From NCBI RefSeq assembly GCF_030372765.1, contig NZ_JAUCMW010000009.1, positions 62,001-126,000 on the forward strand: a stretch of DNA of 64,000 nucleotides, given 5' to 3'. Source of the DNA: Labilibaculum sp. K2S. GTDB taxonomy: Bacteria > Bacteroidota > Bacteroidia > Bacteroidales > Marinifilaceae. Below the pieces are notes generated by a model that was not told the DNA's origin, ran no database searches, and saw only the letters and a list, made by a program, of their open reading frames with translations. The translations under genes and the position numbers were made by a program. Below are positions 28,443 to 37,707 of the stretch, piece after piece. Every line of letters begins with the position of its first letter. The first letter of the stretch is position 1.

Positions 28443-28728
28443 TTCTAAAAAATCAACGTTTACGTCTAACGACATTATTAATACGTATCGGTCGGATGGC
28501 TGAAGAAGTCAGGCGACCCTCTAGAGAATTACATAAAAAAATCCAGCGATTCTATTAATATTATGTACCCCACTGATTATCTGAACTTATTAAGCAATAC
28601 ATCTACATAACAGCTCTTCAAATGGACTGCAAAAGTAACAGATAATTAATAAGGAGAAAACCTTTTGACAGGAAATTTTATAAACTTTACCCAAAACAAA
28701 CTAAGACGCTGACAATCAACACAAACAG

Positions 28729-28742
28729 AACAAACGTTTGTT
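28729..28742. promoter_or_regulatory. 14-bp perfect palindrome, operator-like
   Basis: AACAAACGTTTGTT reads the same on both strands. It lies in the 339-bp gap between ClC copies 3 and 2, about 40 bp beyond the copy-3 stop and 287 bp upstream of the copy-2 start. The rest of the gap (28443-28781) is AT-rich and I see no gene in it. The palindrome could be a regulator site or a weak hairpin. Confidence 0.35.
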
Positions 28743-28781
28743 GTTACAAAGTATAAGAAACAATCTTAAAATTTGATTTTA

Positions 28782-30557
28782 TTAATCTTCTGAAAAATGC
28801 TTTAACATACGACGGTAAGTAGAAAAAATCTGTGCCCTTGATACGCATCCACAATACTTACCTTCATTAAGAACAACCAAGTTAAATTTATCAGAATATT
28901 GATACTTACTAGCCACATCAGCCATCGACTCGTCGTGCTGAATAACAACCTCAGGAACAACCATCAAATCCCGAACAAATACATCATCATACTTCTCCGG
29001 CTGAAACATGATCTCCCGAATATCATCCAGTTTTACAATGCCTTGAAAATTATTAACTTCATCAATTACAATAAATATGTTTCGATGTGCTTTAGCAATA
29101 ATTTTCACCAATTCACCTAATGTGGCATCTGAATTTACGGTACTAAAGTCTTTCTCTATTAATCTGGTAACACGCATCAACGACAGCACATTTTGATCTT
29201 TATCATGTGTCATCAACTCCTTACGCTTGGCTAACTGTATGGTATAAACAGAATGTGTTTCGAAGGTTTTTACGGTAGCATAAGAAACCGTAGCTGTAAT
29301 CATCAAAGGAACAAACAATTGATATCCTCCTGATATATCAGCGATCAAAAATAATCCGGTTAATGGGGCATGCAATACTCCCGCGATCATTCCTGCCATA
29401 CCGATAAGAGCAAAATTATTAACCTCTAAATCCCGGAGTCCCAAATGCTGCACAAGTTTAGCAAACAAAACTCCTGCATTAACGCCCATAAACAGTGTTG
29501 GTGCGAAAATACCGCCTATACCGCCTGCACCAAAAGTAATTGAAGAGGCAATTACTTTAAAAAATATTACCATGACCAACAAAACAATAATCATCCAAAA
29601 ACTATCCTGAAAAGAATAGAAAAATGAATTATTATACAAATATGAGTAATTTCCTGACAAAGAAGAGTTTATCGCATCATAGCCTTCACCAAATAAAGAG
29701 GGAAAAAAGAAGATAATAACTCCCAGTGATAATCCTCCAAAAATTAATCTCTTATAAATCGAATCAATCTTCTCAAAAATACCATGTATAAACATGTAAC
29801 ATTTCGTAAAATAAGTAGCAATCAGACCGGTGAAAATTCCCAAAACAATGTAGTAAGGTAAATCCGACATAATAAACCCATTTTGCACCTTAAAAGGATA
29901 CAAAACATCCATTCCCAGAAAGAAATAGGAGGTTATAATGGCTGATACAGATGCTAACAAAAGCGGAACCAAAGACCACATGGTAAGATCAAGCATAATT
30001 ACTTCCAAAGCAAAAACAATTGCAGCAATCGGCGCTTTAAAAATAGCAGCCATTGCTCCCGCACAGGCACAACCCAAAAGCAATGTAATGTGCTTGTAAT
30101 TCAAGTGAAATAAACGGCCAATATTTGATCCAAGAGCAGCTCCGGTCGCCACGGTTGGTCCTTCCAAACCAACAGAACCACCAAATCCAACTGTTAGAGC
30201 CGATGTTACAACTGATGAGAACATATTGTGGCGGCTAATTTGAGCATTGGATTTTGAAATGCCATACAGTACATTAGGTATACCATGCCGAACCGGACGT
30301 CTGATTACATATTTTATAAATAAAACGGCCATTAGAATTCCAATAGTGGGATAAATAACGTACAGAATATTTTCATATTCCGGAGAGGAGTTACGGTGAA
30401 GAAGAGAACTAATAAAATGCACAGAATTTTTAATAATTACGGCTGCTATTCCTGATGTTACACCAATAAGGATGGCTAACATCGAAATAAACTGACGATT
30501 ATTTATGTGCTTTAAACGCCAAACTAAAAAACGACCTAATAATGATTTTTTTTTCAC
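28782..30557 (-). CDS. ClC chloride channel/antiporter with CBS pair (copy 3)
   Basis: 591 aa with a GTG start at 30555-30557. This copy is closest to the classical pattern: RHGIPNVL in the first motif, GLEGP with the gating glutamate, GGIGGIFAPTLF, and SVYTIQL with the helix-R tyrosine. The C-terminal CBS pair begins near residue 455 (VNSDATLGELVKI). As in its neighbours, FALEV replaces the double glutamate that marks the proton path in E. coli ClC, so strict 2Cl-/H+ exchange is not assured. It is first in the direction of transcription. Confidence 0.9.
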   Translation of the reverse strand: MKKKSLLGRFLVWRLKHINNRQFISMLAILIGVTSGIAAVIIKNSVHFISSLLHRNSSPEYENILYVIYPTIGILMAVLFIKYVIRRPVRHGIPNVLYGISKSNAQISRHNMFSSVVTSALTVGFGGSVGLEGPTVATGAALGSNIGRLFHLNYKHITLLLGCACAGAMAAIFKAPIAAIVFALEVIMLDLTMWSLVPLLLASVSAIITSYFFLGMDVLYPFKVQNGFIMSDLPYYIVLGIFTGLIATYFTKCYMFIHGIFEKIDSIYKRLIFGGLSLGVIIFFFPSLFGEGYDAINSSLSGNYSYLYNNSFFYSFQDSFWMIIVLLVMVIFFKVIASSITFGAGGIGGIFAPTLFMGVNAGVLFAKLVQHLGLRDLEVNNFALIGMAGMIAGVLHAPLTGLFLIADISGGYQLFVPLMITATVSYATVKTFETHSVYTIQLAKRKELMTHDKDQNVLSLMRVTRLIEKDFSTVNSDATLGELVKIIAKAHRNIFIVIDEVNNFQGIVKLDDIREIMFQPEKYDDVFVRDLMVVPEVVIQHDESMADVASKYQYSDKFNLVVLNEGKYCGCVSRAQIFSTYRRMLKHFSED

Positions 30558-30832
30558 TCTAAAGTTTAAATAAGACCAATCTCACGATTCCGACGCAAAC
30601 CAATTGCCAATCATTCACCAAATTCCTTCATTCGAAGCTTAAAATAAAGAATATCTTCCTTAAGATACAAGTAGGAACTCCCTAAACGAAAGAATAATCC
30701 AATGTAATCTGATATATATAATAGATCTAAAGAACATCTGTCAGATCCTATTACTACGTTCAAAAGAATAACAAGTTGAATAGGCATGCTTAAAATCATA
30801 CTTCTATGTCTTATTCTTATCAAGAATTTTTC

Positions 30833-30840
30833 TAAATTTG
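30833..30840 (+). promoter_or_regulatory. Bacteroidota -7 promoter box
   Basis: TAAATTTG matches TAnnTTTG exactly and would start a transcript near 30847, about 84 nt upstream of the nitronate monooxygenase-like gene. The 373-bp gap 30558-30930 contains this box and the hairpin at 30864-30902 but no gene I can support. Confidence 0.5.
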
Positions 30841-30863
30841 CAGTATCCCCAATTCATATTCAT

Positions 30864-30902
30864 AGACACAAGCATACAATCTTTGTTCTTGTGTCTTTTT
30901 TT
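30864..30902 (+). terminator. Terminator-like hairpin in the leader of the following gene
   Basis: AGACACAAG (30864-30872) pairs perfectly with CTTGTGTCT (30888-30896), followed by seven Ts (30896-30902). It lies downstream of the -7 box at 30833 and only 28 bp before the next start codon, so it would act inside the leader, as an attenuator or as the end of a short RNA of about 55 nt. Confidence 0.65.
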
Positions 30903-30930
30903 GATTGAATGACATTAGATTTTAAAGAAA

Positions 30931-31884
30931 ATGACAAATAGAATAACATCTCTTTTCAATATCAAATACCCTATTATTCAAGGTGGAATGGTTTGGTGCT
31001 CAGGCTGGAAGTTAGCAACGGCAGTTAGTAATGCCGGAGGATTAGGTTTAATTGGTGCCGGATCGATGCACCCTGATACATTTCAAGAGCATATTCGGAA
31101 AGCAAAGGCTGCAACCAATAAACCATTTGGTGTTAATGTTCCATTACTTTATCCTGAAATGGATAAAATCATGAATATCATTATAAATGAAGGTGTTAGA
31201 ATTGTATTTACATCGGCAGGAAGCCCTAAAAAATGGACTCCGTTTCTAAAAGAACATGATATTACGGTGGTTCATGTTGTATCAAGTGCTTTTTTTGCGA
31301 AAAAATGCGAAGAAGCAGGTGTTGATGCAGTTGTTGCTGAAGGTTTTGAAGCTGGAGGTCATAACGGAAGAGAGGAAACAACTACAATGACATTACTTCC
31401 TTCGGTGCGAAAAGCCATTAAATTACCTTTGATTGCGGCTGGTGGAATTGGATCCGGAGAAAGTATGTTATCTGCAATGATACTAGGAGCTGATGGAGTT
31501 CAAATGGGAACCCGTTTTGCCATTTCTGAAGAATCATCGGCTCACGAAAATTTTAAAAAATCGGTACTGAAACTAGGTGAAGGCGGAACAAAACTGGCTT
31601 TGAAAAAGTTAGCCCCTACCCGTTTGGTTAAAAATGATTTTTTCAATCAAGTGAATGAAGCGGAATGCAGAGGTGCTTCTTCGGAAGAAATGAAGGAAAT
31701 TTTAGGAAAAGGTCGCGCTAAAAGCGGCATGTTTGAAGGAAATTTAGAGGAAGGCGAATTGGAGATTGGTCAAGTTTCGGCACTAATCACTAAAATCCAA
31801 ACCGTTTCTGAAATTATATCCCAAATAGAACAAGAATATCAAGAAAGTTTGGCTCAATTACAATCCGATAAATATAAATTTTAA
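30931..31884 (+). CDS. FMN-dependent nitronate monooxygenase / FabK-like enoyl-ACP reductase
   Basis: A 317-aa TIM-barrel flavoprotein: IIQGGMVWCSGWKLATAVSNAG at the start, GFEAGGHNGREE (the catalytic-histidine region of the family) in the middle and the FMN phosphate-binding strands AAGGIGSG and GADGVQMGTRF. It belongs to the 2-nitropropane dioxygenase family, which includes nitronate monooxygenases and enoyl-ACP reductase II (FabK); the two are hard to separate by eye. It lies 33 bp before the M16 protease genes, with no evident functional link. Confidence 0.85.
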   Translation: MTNRITSLFNIKYPIIQGGMVWCSGWKLATAVSNAGGLGLIGAGSMHPDTFQEHIRKAKAATNKPFGVNVPLLYPEMDKIMNIIINEGVRIVFTSAGSPKKWTPFLKEHDITVVHVVSSAFFAKKCEEAGVDAVVAEGFEAGGHNGREETTTMTLLPSVRKAIKLPLIAAGGIGSGESMLSAMILGADGVQMGTRFAISEESSAHENFKKSVLKLGEGGTKLALKKLAPTRLVKNDFFNQVNEAECRGASSEEMKEILGKGRAKSGMFEGNLEEGELEIGQVSALITKIQTVSEIISQIEQEYQESLAQLQSDKYKF

Positions 31885-31917
31885 GGCGTATCCATTCTTA
31901 ATTACACAGAAAAAACT

Positions 31918-33156
31918 ATGATTGAATTTGATAAATTTACACTTAAGAATGGCTTGCGGGTAATTGTGCATCGCGATGAAACCACTCCAATGGCTGCCGT
32001 AAACATATTATACAATATTGGAGCAAAAGATGAAAATCCTGAAAGAACCGGATTTGCACACCTTTTTGAACACCTCATGTTTGGAGGATCGATAAATATT
32101 CCAAATTATGACGAACCCCTGCAAATGGTAGGAGGCGACAACAATGCATGGACCAATAATGACATCACTAACTACTACCTTACTGTCCCCAAAGCAAATT
32201 TAGAAACTGCTTTTTGGTTGGAATCCGACAGAATGCTGAGTCTTGCTTTCAGCGAAAAAAGTCTGGAAGTACAACGAAGTGTAGTCATTGAAGAATTTAA
32301 ACAACGATATTTCAATCAGCCTTACGGCGATGTTTGGTTACATCTTCGCCCTTTGGCTTATAAAGAACATCCCTACCAATGGCCTACAATTGGAAAATCT
32401 ATTGATCACATTGAAAAAGCTACTTTAGAAGAAGTTAAAGATTTCTTTTTTCACCATTACGCACCCAACAATGCAATTATGGTTGTTGCAGGAAATGTAG
32501 ATACTCAACAAGTTAAAGAACTATCGGAAAAATGGTTTGGCCCAATTGAACGAAGAGACATTCAGAAAAGAAATCTTCCTGTAGAACCAACTCAAAATGA
32601 ATTCCGGAGCAAACGAATTGACAGTAACGTTCCATTCGATGCAATCTATATGGCCTTTCATATGGGAAAAAGAATGGACGAGGATTTCTATATTATTGAT
32701 TTGGTTTCGGATGTATTGTCTAACGGACAATCGTCCCGGATTTTTCAATCTTTGGTAAAAGAAAAGAATTTATTCTCTTCGATCGACGCCTATATTACAG
32801 GTGAATTTGAACCGGGATTGTTTCTAATTACAGGAAAACTGGTTGAAGGTGTAGCCATGGAAACCGCAGAAGCCGCCATTTGGAAAGAACTGAATAAAAT
32901 AGCCACAATAAAAGTTGATGAATATGAACTTCAAAAAGTAAAAAATAAAGTGGAGTCAAGCTTAGTATTTTCAGAAATCAGCTATTTAAACAAGGCTATG
33001 AACTTAGCAACACATGAATTATTAGGTGATGCCGACGATATCAATAAAGAAGTGGAAAAATATCAGAAAGTAAGTGTTGCTGACATTTTAAACAGTTCCG
33101 CTAAAGTTTTCAGAAAAGAAAATTGCTCTACACTTTATTACTACTCAAAAAAATAG
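31918..33156 (+). CDS. M16 zinc metallopeptidase, catalytic subunit
   Basis: 412 aa, the size of a single M16B half-enzyme. The inverted zinc motif HxxEH is present as H48-L-F-E51-H52 in FAHLFEHLMFGG, with the distal glutamate in the RSVVIEEFKQR helix. No signal peptide is visible, so it is probably cytoplasmic. It forms a pair with the next gene, 2 bp downstream, which lacks the motif: a mitochondrial-processing-peptidase-like alpha/beta arrangement that degrades or processes peptides in a clamshell chamber. Confidence 0.9.
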   Translation: MIEFDKFTLKNGLRVIVHRDETTPMAAVNILYNIGAKDENPERTGFAHLFEHLMFGGSINIPNYDEPLQMVGGDNNAWTNNDITNYYLTVPKANLETAFWLESDRMLSLAFSEKSLEVQRSVVIEEFKQRYFNQPYGDVWLHLRPLAYKEHPYQWPTIGKSIDHIEKATLEEVKDFFFHHYAPNNAIMVVAGNVDTQQVKELSEKWFGPIERRDIQKRNLPVEPTQNEFRSKRIDSNVPFDAIYMAFHMGKRMDEDFYIIDLVSDVLSNGQSSRIFQSLVKEKNLFSSIDAYITGEFEPGLFLITGKLVEGVAMETAEAAIWKELNKIATIKVDEYELQKVKNKVESSLVFSEISYLNKAMNLATHELLGDADDINKEVEKYQKVSVADILNSSAKVFRKENCSTLYYYSKK

Positions 33157-33158
33157 GA

Positions 33159-34475
33159 ATGGAAAATTTATATAGAAACACAGCTCCCAAATTCAAAACT
33201 GTTGATAGCGTTGAAATTCTGCCCTCACTAAAACATTCGTTGAGCAATAACATTCCCGTTCATATTATTAACGGTGGCAGTCAAGACGTTGTGAAAATTG
33301 AATTTGTTTTTAATGCTGGAATCTGGCAACAAAAAAAGCCGTTAATTGCTACTTTAACAAACACAATGCTTAACGAGGGAACCACCTCTTTAACTGCATC
33401 TGATATTGCAGAAAAATTTGATTTTTTAGGGGCTCACATTGGGTTTTCTACCAGCAAACATGATGCAAGTGTTACGCTGTACAGCCTTAAAAAACATTTT
33501 TCTGAGACTCTTGCTTTACTTGCTGATCTAATTAAGAATTCCATTTTCCCCGAGAAAGAATTCAAAACAATTCTAACGAATAAAAAACAGCAATATCAAA
33601 TTGATCATCAGAAAACAAATGTTTTAGCTAAAGAAAAATTCACAGAGATGATTTATGGAAAAAATCATCCTTATTCAAACATTTATGATAGTAGTGAATT
33701 TGACAATTGCAGTCTGCAGGAAGTTAAAGAATTTTACAAAAAACATTACACTCCCGACAATTGCCACATTATAATAGCTGGAAAGGTGGATGATAATGTA
33801 TTAACTGAAGTTGAAGATTTATTTGGTAAAAATAAATGGACAAATCAAATTCAGTCAATTGATTTCGATCATAAAATAATTGGTTCAAAAGAAAAATCAG
33901 CCTTCGTATGTAAAGGTGATGCTGTTCAATCCACAATCCGAATTGGCCGCAAATTATTCACTAAAACCCATCCAGATTATACTGGAATGCAACTCTTAAA
34001 TCTAATACTGGGAGGTTATTTCGGATCGAGATTGATGCAAAATATCCGGGAAGATAAAGGATTTACCTACGGAATCAACTCCATCATACTCTCTCATTTA
34101 AAAGATGGTCACTTTACGATTGTTACTGAGGTAGGTGCTGAAGTTTGTAAAGCTGCAGTTCAAGAAATTTTTATCGAAGTTAAACGATTAAGAGAAGAAT
34201 TAGTCTCTGAAGATGAGTTGACACTAGTGAAAAATTATATTTCAGGAGAAATGCTTAGAAATTTAGACAGTCCTTTTGCCTTGTCGGATGGATTAAAAGG
34301 AAATTTACCTTTTGGTTTAGACAATACTTATTTTGCCCAATTCATTAAGGATTTAAAGGCCGTTACTGCCAAAAGAATAATGGAATTGGCGAATGAGTAT
34401 TTACAGCTTGATGATCTTTACCTTATAGTCTGTGGACCGAAGGAATGTGAAGAAGCTGTTACTTTTCCAAAGTAA
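33159..34475 (+). CDS. M16 peptidase-like, non-catalytic partner subunit
   Basis: 438 aa from the ATG at 33159; the open frame extends 36 bases upstream but overlaps the preceding gene. The fold is M16, yet the zinc-site helix reads NTMLNEGT instead of HxxEH, so it cannot bind zinc there. It keeps the substrate-side Arg/Tyr motif in SRLMQNIREDKGFTYGI that non-catalytic M16 partners provide. It should form the active heterodimer with the preceding gene product. Confidence 0.88.
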   Translation: MENLYRNTAPKFKTVDSVEILPSLKHSLSNNIPVHIINGGSQDVVKIEFVFNAGIWQQKKPLIATLTNTMLNEGTTSLTASDIAEKFDFLGAHIGFSTSKHDASVTLYSLKKHFSETLALLADLIKNSIFPEKEFKTILTNKKQQYQIDHQKTNVLAKEKFTEMIYGKNHPYSNIYDSSEFDNCSLQEVKEFYKKHYTPDNCHIIIAGKVDDNVLTEVEDLFGKNKWTNQIQSIDFDHKIIGSKEKSAFVCKGDAVQSTIRIGRKLFTKTHPDYTGMQLLNLILGGYFGSRLMQNIREDKGFTYGINSIILSHLKDGHFTIVTEVGAEVCKAAVQEIFIEVKRLREELVSEDELTLVKNYISGEMLRNLDSPFALSDGLKGNLPFGLDNTYFAQFIKDLKAVTAKRIMELANEYLQLDDLYLIVCGPKECEEAVTFPK

Positions 34476-34657
34476 TTCCTTTTTTACTAAACAGGATGAT
34501 ACTTCCGTTTAACGTATGGTAATTTGCTGTGAAACTTCACAGAACTGTGATTACCTGCTAAAAAAAGGCAAACAAGTCCTGCGTTTAGTATCCTAAAATT
34601 ATAAGATTTTGCTACTTTTAATCCTAGCAACGATTTATACAGAACAAACAGGTTTTT

Positions 34658-36904
34658 ATGAGTAGTGAGACCGAAAAAGACAAACAACTAATACTTGATG
34701 CCTACGAGGAGCTTTTGAAACATTGCAAAAGGAGTCGTGAGCCTGAAAGTAAACAACTGATAGATAAAGCTTTTCATTTTGCATGGGAAGCTCATAGAGA
34801 GGTACGTCGCAAATCAGGAGAGCCTTATGTTTTGCATCCAATTGCTGTAGCTCAAATTGCTGCTAAAGAAATGGGGCTGGGAACAAAATCTATTGTAGCT
34901 TCTTTATTGCATGATGTAGTTGAAGATACCGAATATACACTTGAAGATATCCAAAATCATTTTGGTGAAAAAGTTGCCCAAATTGTTGATGGTCTGACTA
35001 AAATTTCGGACGTATTTGATCAGCAAACTTCAATGCAGGCAGAGAATTTCAGAAAAATGCTGTTAACCCTATCCGATGATCTTAGGGTAATTCTGATAAA
35101 AATGGCCGACAGACTACACAATATGCGCACCTTGAGCTCTATGCCATTGCGCAAGCAAATGAAAATTGCCGGCGAAACACTTTTTCTTTTTGCTCCCTTA
35201 GCGCATCGAATGGGATTGTATGCTATTAAATCTGAATTGGAAGATTTAAGTCTGAGATATGAACACCCGGATGACTTTGACAACATTTCTAAAAAGATAA
35301 TAGAACAAGAAGAAAAACAACAAAAAATAATACAGAGCATAATTGCTCCAATTAAGGAGAAACTTAAAGAAGCAGATATTCAGTGCTCCATTAAAAACCG
35401 ACCACGGTCAATTTTTTCTATTTGGAATAAAATTCAGACCCAGAATACCAGCATCGAAGAAATTTATGATCTGATTTCGGTTCGGGTCGTTTTTACACCC
35501 AAGGAAGGTGTTCCTGAGAAAAACCAATGTTGGAATATCTATTCCCTTATTACTGATATTTACAAACCTAAACCAGAACGTATTCGGGATTGGGTTAGTA
35601 CACCTAAAGCCAATGGTTATCAAGCTCTGCACGTAACAGCTATGGGACCTCAGGGAAAGTGGGTAGAATTTCAAATAAGAACAGAAAAAATGGATGACAT
35701 TGCAGAAAAAGGTTTTGCAGTTCATTCTAAATACAATACCAGTGGAAGTGGTGAGTCCGAATTGGATAAGTGGCTAAACGATGTTCGTGAAATCTTAGAT
35801 AATCCAGAAGCTGACGCCATGGCTTTCCTCGACGAATTTAAATTGAATTTATTTTCGAAGGAAATTCAGGTTTTCACACCTAAAGGTCACATTCGCACTT
35901 TACCCAAAAAAGCCACAACTCTTGATTTTGCCTACGACATCCATACAGATATTGGAAATCATTGTATTGGAGCTAAAGTAAATCATCGGTTGGTGCCGTT
36001 AAGCCATGAATTAAAAAGTGGTGATCAAGTGGAAATTCTAACTTCTGAAAAACAGATCCCAAAATATGAATGGATTGAATTTGTAATCACTGCCCGGGCA
36101 AAATCCAAAATTAAATCTGCCTTTAAAAAAGAAAGAAAAGAATACACTGTAAAAGGTGCTAGAATGATAGAAGATCAGTTATCTGACAGCGGTCTTCTCC
36201 TAAATGCAAAAGCATTTCGCAAAATGCTGGAGCACTACAAACTTTCAAATAAAGAAGAATTATTTTATAAAATTGGTTTAGGAAACATCAATATCAACGA
36301 AATTGATGGTGTTGTTCGAAAAAAATCAAAAAGTAAATTTATTAAGTATTGGAAACTTCAGTTTTTTGGAAATTCTGCCGAAAATGAGGACGAAGAAATC
36401 CTTGAAACTCCTAATACAAAACCAGAACTTGATAAAAAGAAAACTCTTATGCTCACCGAATTAGCAGCTAATGAGAGTTATAAAATTGCAACCTGCTGCA
36501 AACCAATACCTGGCGACGAAGTTCTTGGCTATCTGGATATGGCTAATAATGTAACCATTCACAAAAGAAAATGCCCCAACGCATTAAAATTAATGTCAAG
36601 TCAGGGCGATCGTATTCTTGCTGCAGATTGGACCAGCCACAGGTTAATGTCTTTTCTCGCCATTATTGAATTGACAGGAATTGATAAAATTGGTATTGTT
36701 AATGAAGTTACCAATGTTATCTCAAAAGATCATGATGTAAATATGCGCTCGCTGCACTTTGAAAGCCATGATGGTGTGTTTGAGGGCTTAATCCACCTCT
36801 ATGTTCACAATACTGAAGATCTTAACAATTTAATTATGAAACTAATTAAGATCAAAGGTCTTGATAATGTGAAGCGTATCGAAAATATTGAAGAATACAG
36901 CTAA
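34658..36904 (+). CDS. Bifunctional (p)ppGpp synthetase/hydrolase, RelA/SpoT family
   Basis: 748 aa, the full Rel length. Domains in order: HD hydrolase (about 35-190, with H85-D86 and E89-D90 in SLLHDVVEDTEY), RelA synthetase (about 245-360), TGS (about 400-460, IQVFTPKGHIRTLPK), a helical/conserved-cysteine region (IATCCKPIPGDEVLGY) and a C-terminal ACT domain (about 670-745). The intact hydrolase motif argues for a bifunctional enzyme. It makes and degrades the alarmone in response to starvation and stress. Stands alone between the proteases and the Fur-family gene. Confidence 0.95.
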   Translation: MSSETEKDKQLILDAYEELLKHCKRSREPESKQLIDKAFHFAWEAHREVRRKSGEPYVLHPIAVAQIAAKEMGLGTKSIVASLLHDVVEDTEYTLEDIQNHFGEKVAQIVDGLTKISDVFDQQTSMQAENFRKMLLTLSDDLRVILIKMADRLHNMRTLSSMPLRKQMKIAGETLFLFAPLAHRMGLYAIKSELEDLSLRYEHPDDFDNISKKIIEQEEKQQKIIQSIIAPIKEKLKEADIQCSIKNRPRSIFSIWNKIQTQNTSIEEIYDLISVRVVFTPKEGVPEKNQCWNIYSLITDIYKPKPERIRDWVSTPKANGYQALHVTAMGPQGKWVEFQIRTEKMDDIAEKGFAVHSKYNTSGSGESELDKWLNDVREILDNPEADAMAFLDEFKLNLFSKEIQVFTPKGHIRTLPKKATTLDFAYDIHTDIGNHCIGAKVNHRLVPLSHELKSGDQVEILTSEKQIPKYEWIEFVITARAKSKIKSAFKKERKEYTVKGARMIEDQLSDSGLLLNAKAFRKMLEHYKLSNKEELFYKIGLGNININEIDGVVRKKSKSKFIKYWKLQFFGNSAENEDEEILETPNTKPELDKKKTLMLTELAANESYKIATCCKPIPGDEVLGYLDMANNVTIHKRKCPNALKLMSSQGDRILAADWTSHRLMSFLAIIELTGIDKIGIVNEVTNVISKDHDVNMRSLHFESHDGVFEGLIHLYVHNTEDLNNLIMKLIKIKGLDNVKRIENIEEYS

Positions 36905-36981
36905 ATTAAAATTTATTCTAAATAAGCTTTCAGTTCTAAAAAAAATCACTATTTTAGACCCATTATTTTAAATTAGATTAG

Positions 36982-36997
36982 ATAACACCTAGGTTAT
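36982..36997 (+). promoter_or_regulatory. Inverted repeat just upstream of the Fur-family gene
   Basis: ATAAC-N6-GTTAT with a central CCTAG, ending 8 bp before the start codon. Its place suits an autoregulatory operator of the Fur-family protein, but it does not match a classical Fur box well. Confidence 0.3.
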
Positions 36998-37005
36998 TTT
37001 TTGAT

Positions 37006-37464
37006 ATGAGCAACGAAGACACTAAAGAAATTGTTAAGAAGATGTTTACAGAATATCTTCAGAAAAAGGGACATCGAAAGACTCCGGAAAGATACGCAAT
37101 ACTAGATGAGATATATTCCCGGGAAGGTCACTTCGATATTGAATCTCTTTATATCTTTATGAAAAATAAAAACTATCGTGTTAGTAGAGCAACACTTTAC
37201 AATACTATAGATCTTCTTTTAGATTGTAAATTGGTAGTTAAGCACCAATTTGGTAAAAATATCGCTCAATTCGAAAAAGCATATGACAGCAACAAGCACG
37301 ATCATTTAATTTGTATCCGTTGTGGCAAAGTTCTTGAATTTTGCGATACCCGTTTAGAAGATGTTCGTAAAAATGTTTCTGATGATATGGACTTCAAAGT
37401 TTCTCATCATTCCTTATACATTTACGGAACATGTCAAGAATGTCGGAAAATTGAAACCAATTAA
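37006..37464 (+). CDS. Fur family transcriptional regulator
   Basis: 152 aa: N-terminal winged helix ([45 protein letters not shown]) and a C-terminal metal-binding dimerisation part with [15 protein letters not shown] and a terminal CQEC. The two CxxC pairs form the structural zinc site; the HDH and later HH residues are likely regulatory metal ligands. It could sense iron, zinc or peroxide (Fur, Zur or PerR); sequence alone does not decide. It is monocistronic, with an intrinsic terminator 25 bp after the stop. Confidence 0.9.
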   Translation: MSNEDTKEIVKKMFTEYLQKKGHRKTPERYAILDEIYSREGHFDIESLYIFMKNKNYRVSRATLYNTIDLLLDCKLVVKHQFGKNIAQFEKAYDSNKHDHLICIRCGKVLEFCDTRLEDVRKNVSDDMDFKVSHHSLYIYGTCQECRKIETN

Positions 37465-37488
37465 TTTATCAACAATAAATATCTCCAA

Positions 37489-37514
37489 AAACCTCTGTAA
37501 CCAGAGGTTTTTTT
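37489..37514 (+). terminator. Intrinsic terminator of the Fur-family gene
   Basis: AAACCTCTG (37489-37497), loop TAAC, CAGAGGTTT (37502-37510), then Ts to 37514. A perfect 9-bp stem. Confidence 0.88.
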
Positions 37515-37575
37515 ATGCCCAAAAATGACTTATCAACAAGACCCGTTTTCTACTGCCCAAAATAAAAATATTTAT

Positions 37576-37583
37576 TACCTTTG
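37576..37583 (+). promoter_or_regulatory. Bacteroidota -7 promoter box for purA
   Basis: TACCTTTG matches TAnnTTTG exactly, 124 bp before the purA start. The leader would be about 115 nt; no riboswitch-like structure was recognised in it. Confidence 0.5.
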
Positions 37584-37707
37584 ACTGTTAAAACTTGCAA
37601 GCATTCTTCAAGATTTAACCGCATAACCCGAACCATTTTTATAAATCCAATCATAAAATTGGTTTGGATAATTACTTGTTAAGATTTACTATCAAATTAT
37701 TAGACAG

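Noticed and set aside
28476..28781. A possible mobile element or gene remnant between ClC copies 3 and 2
   Set aside because: No transposase fragment, no terminal repeats or target duplication seen; only AT-rich sequence and one palindrome.
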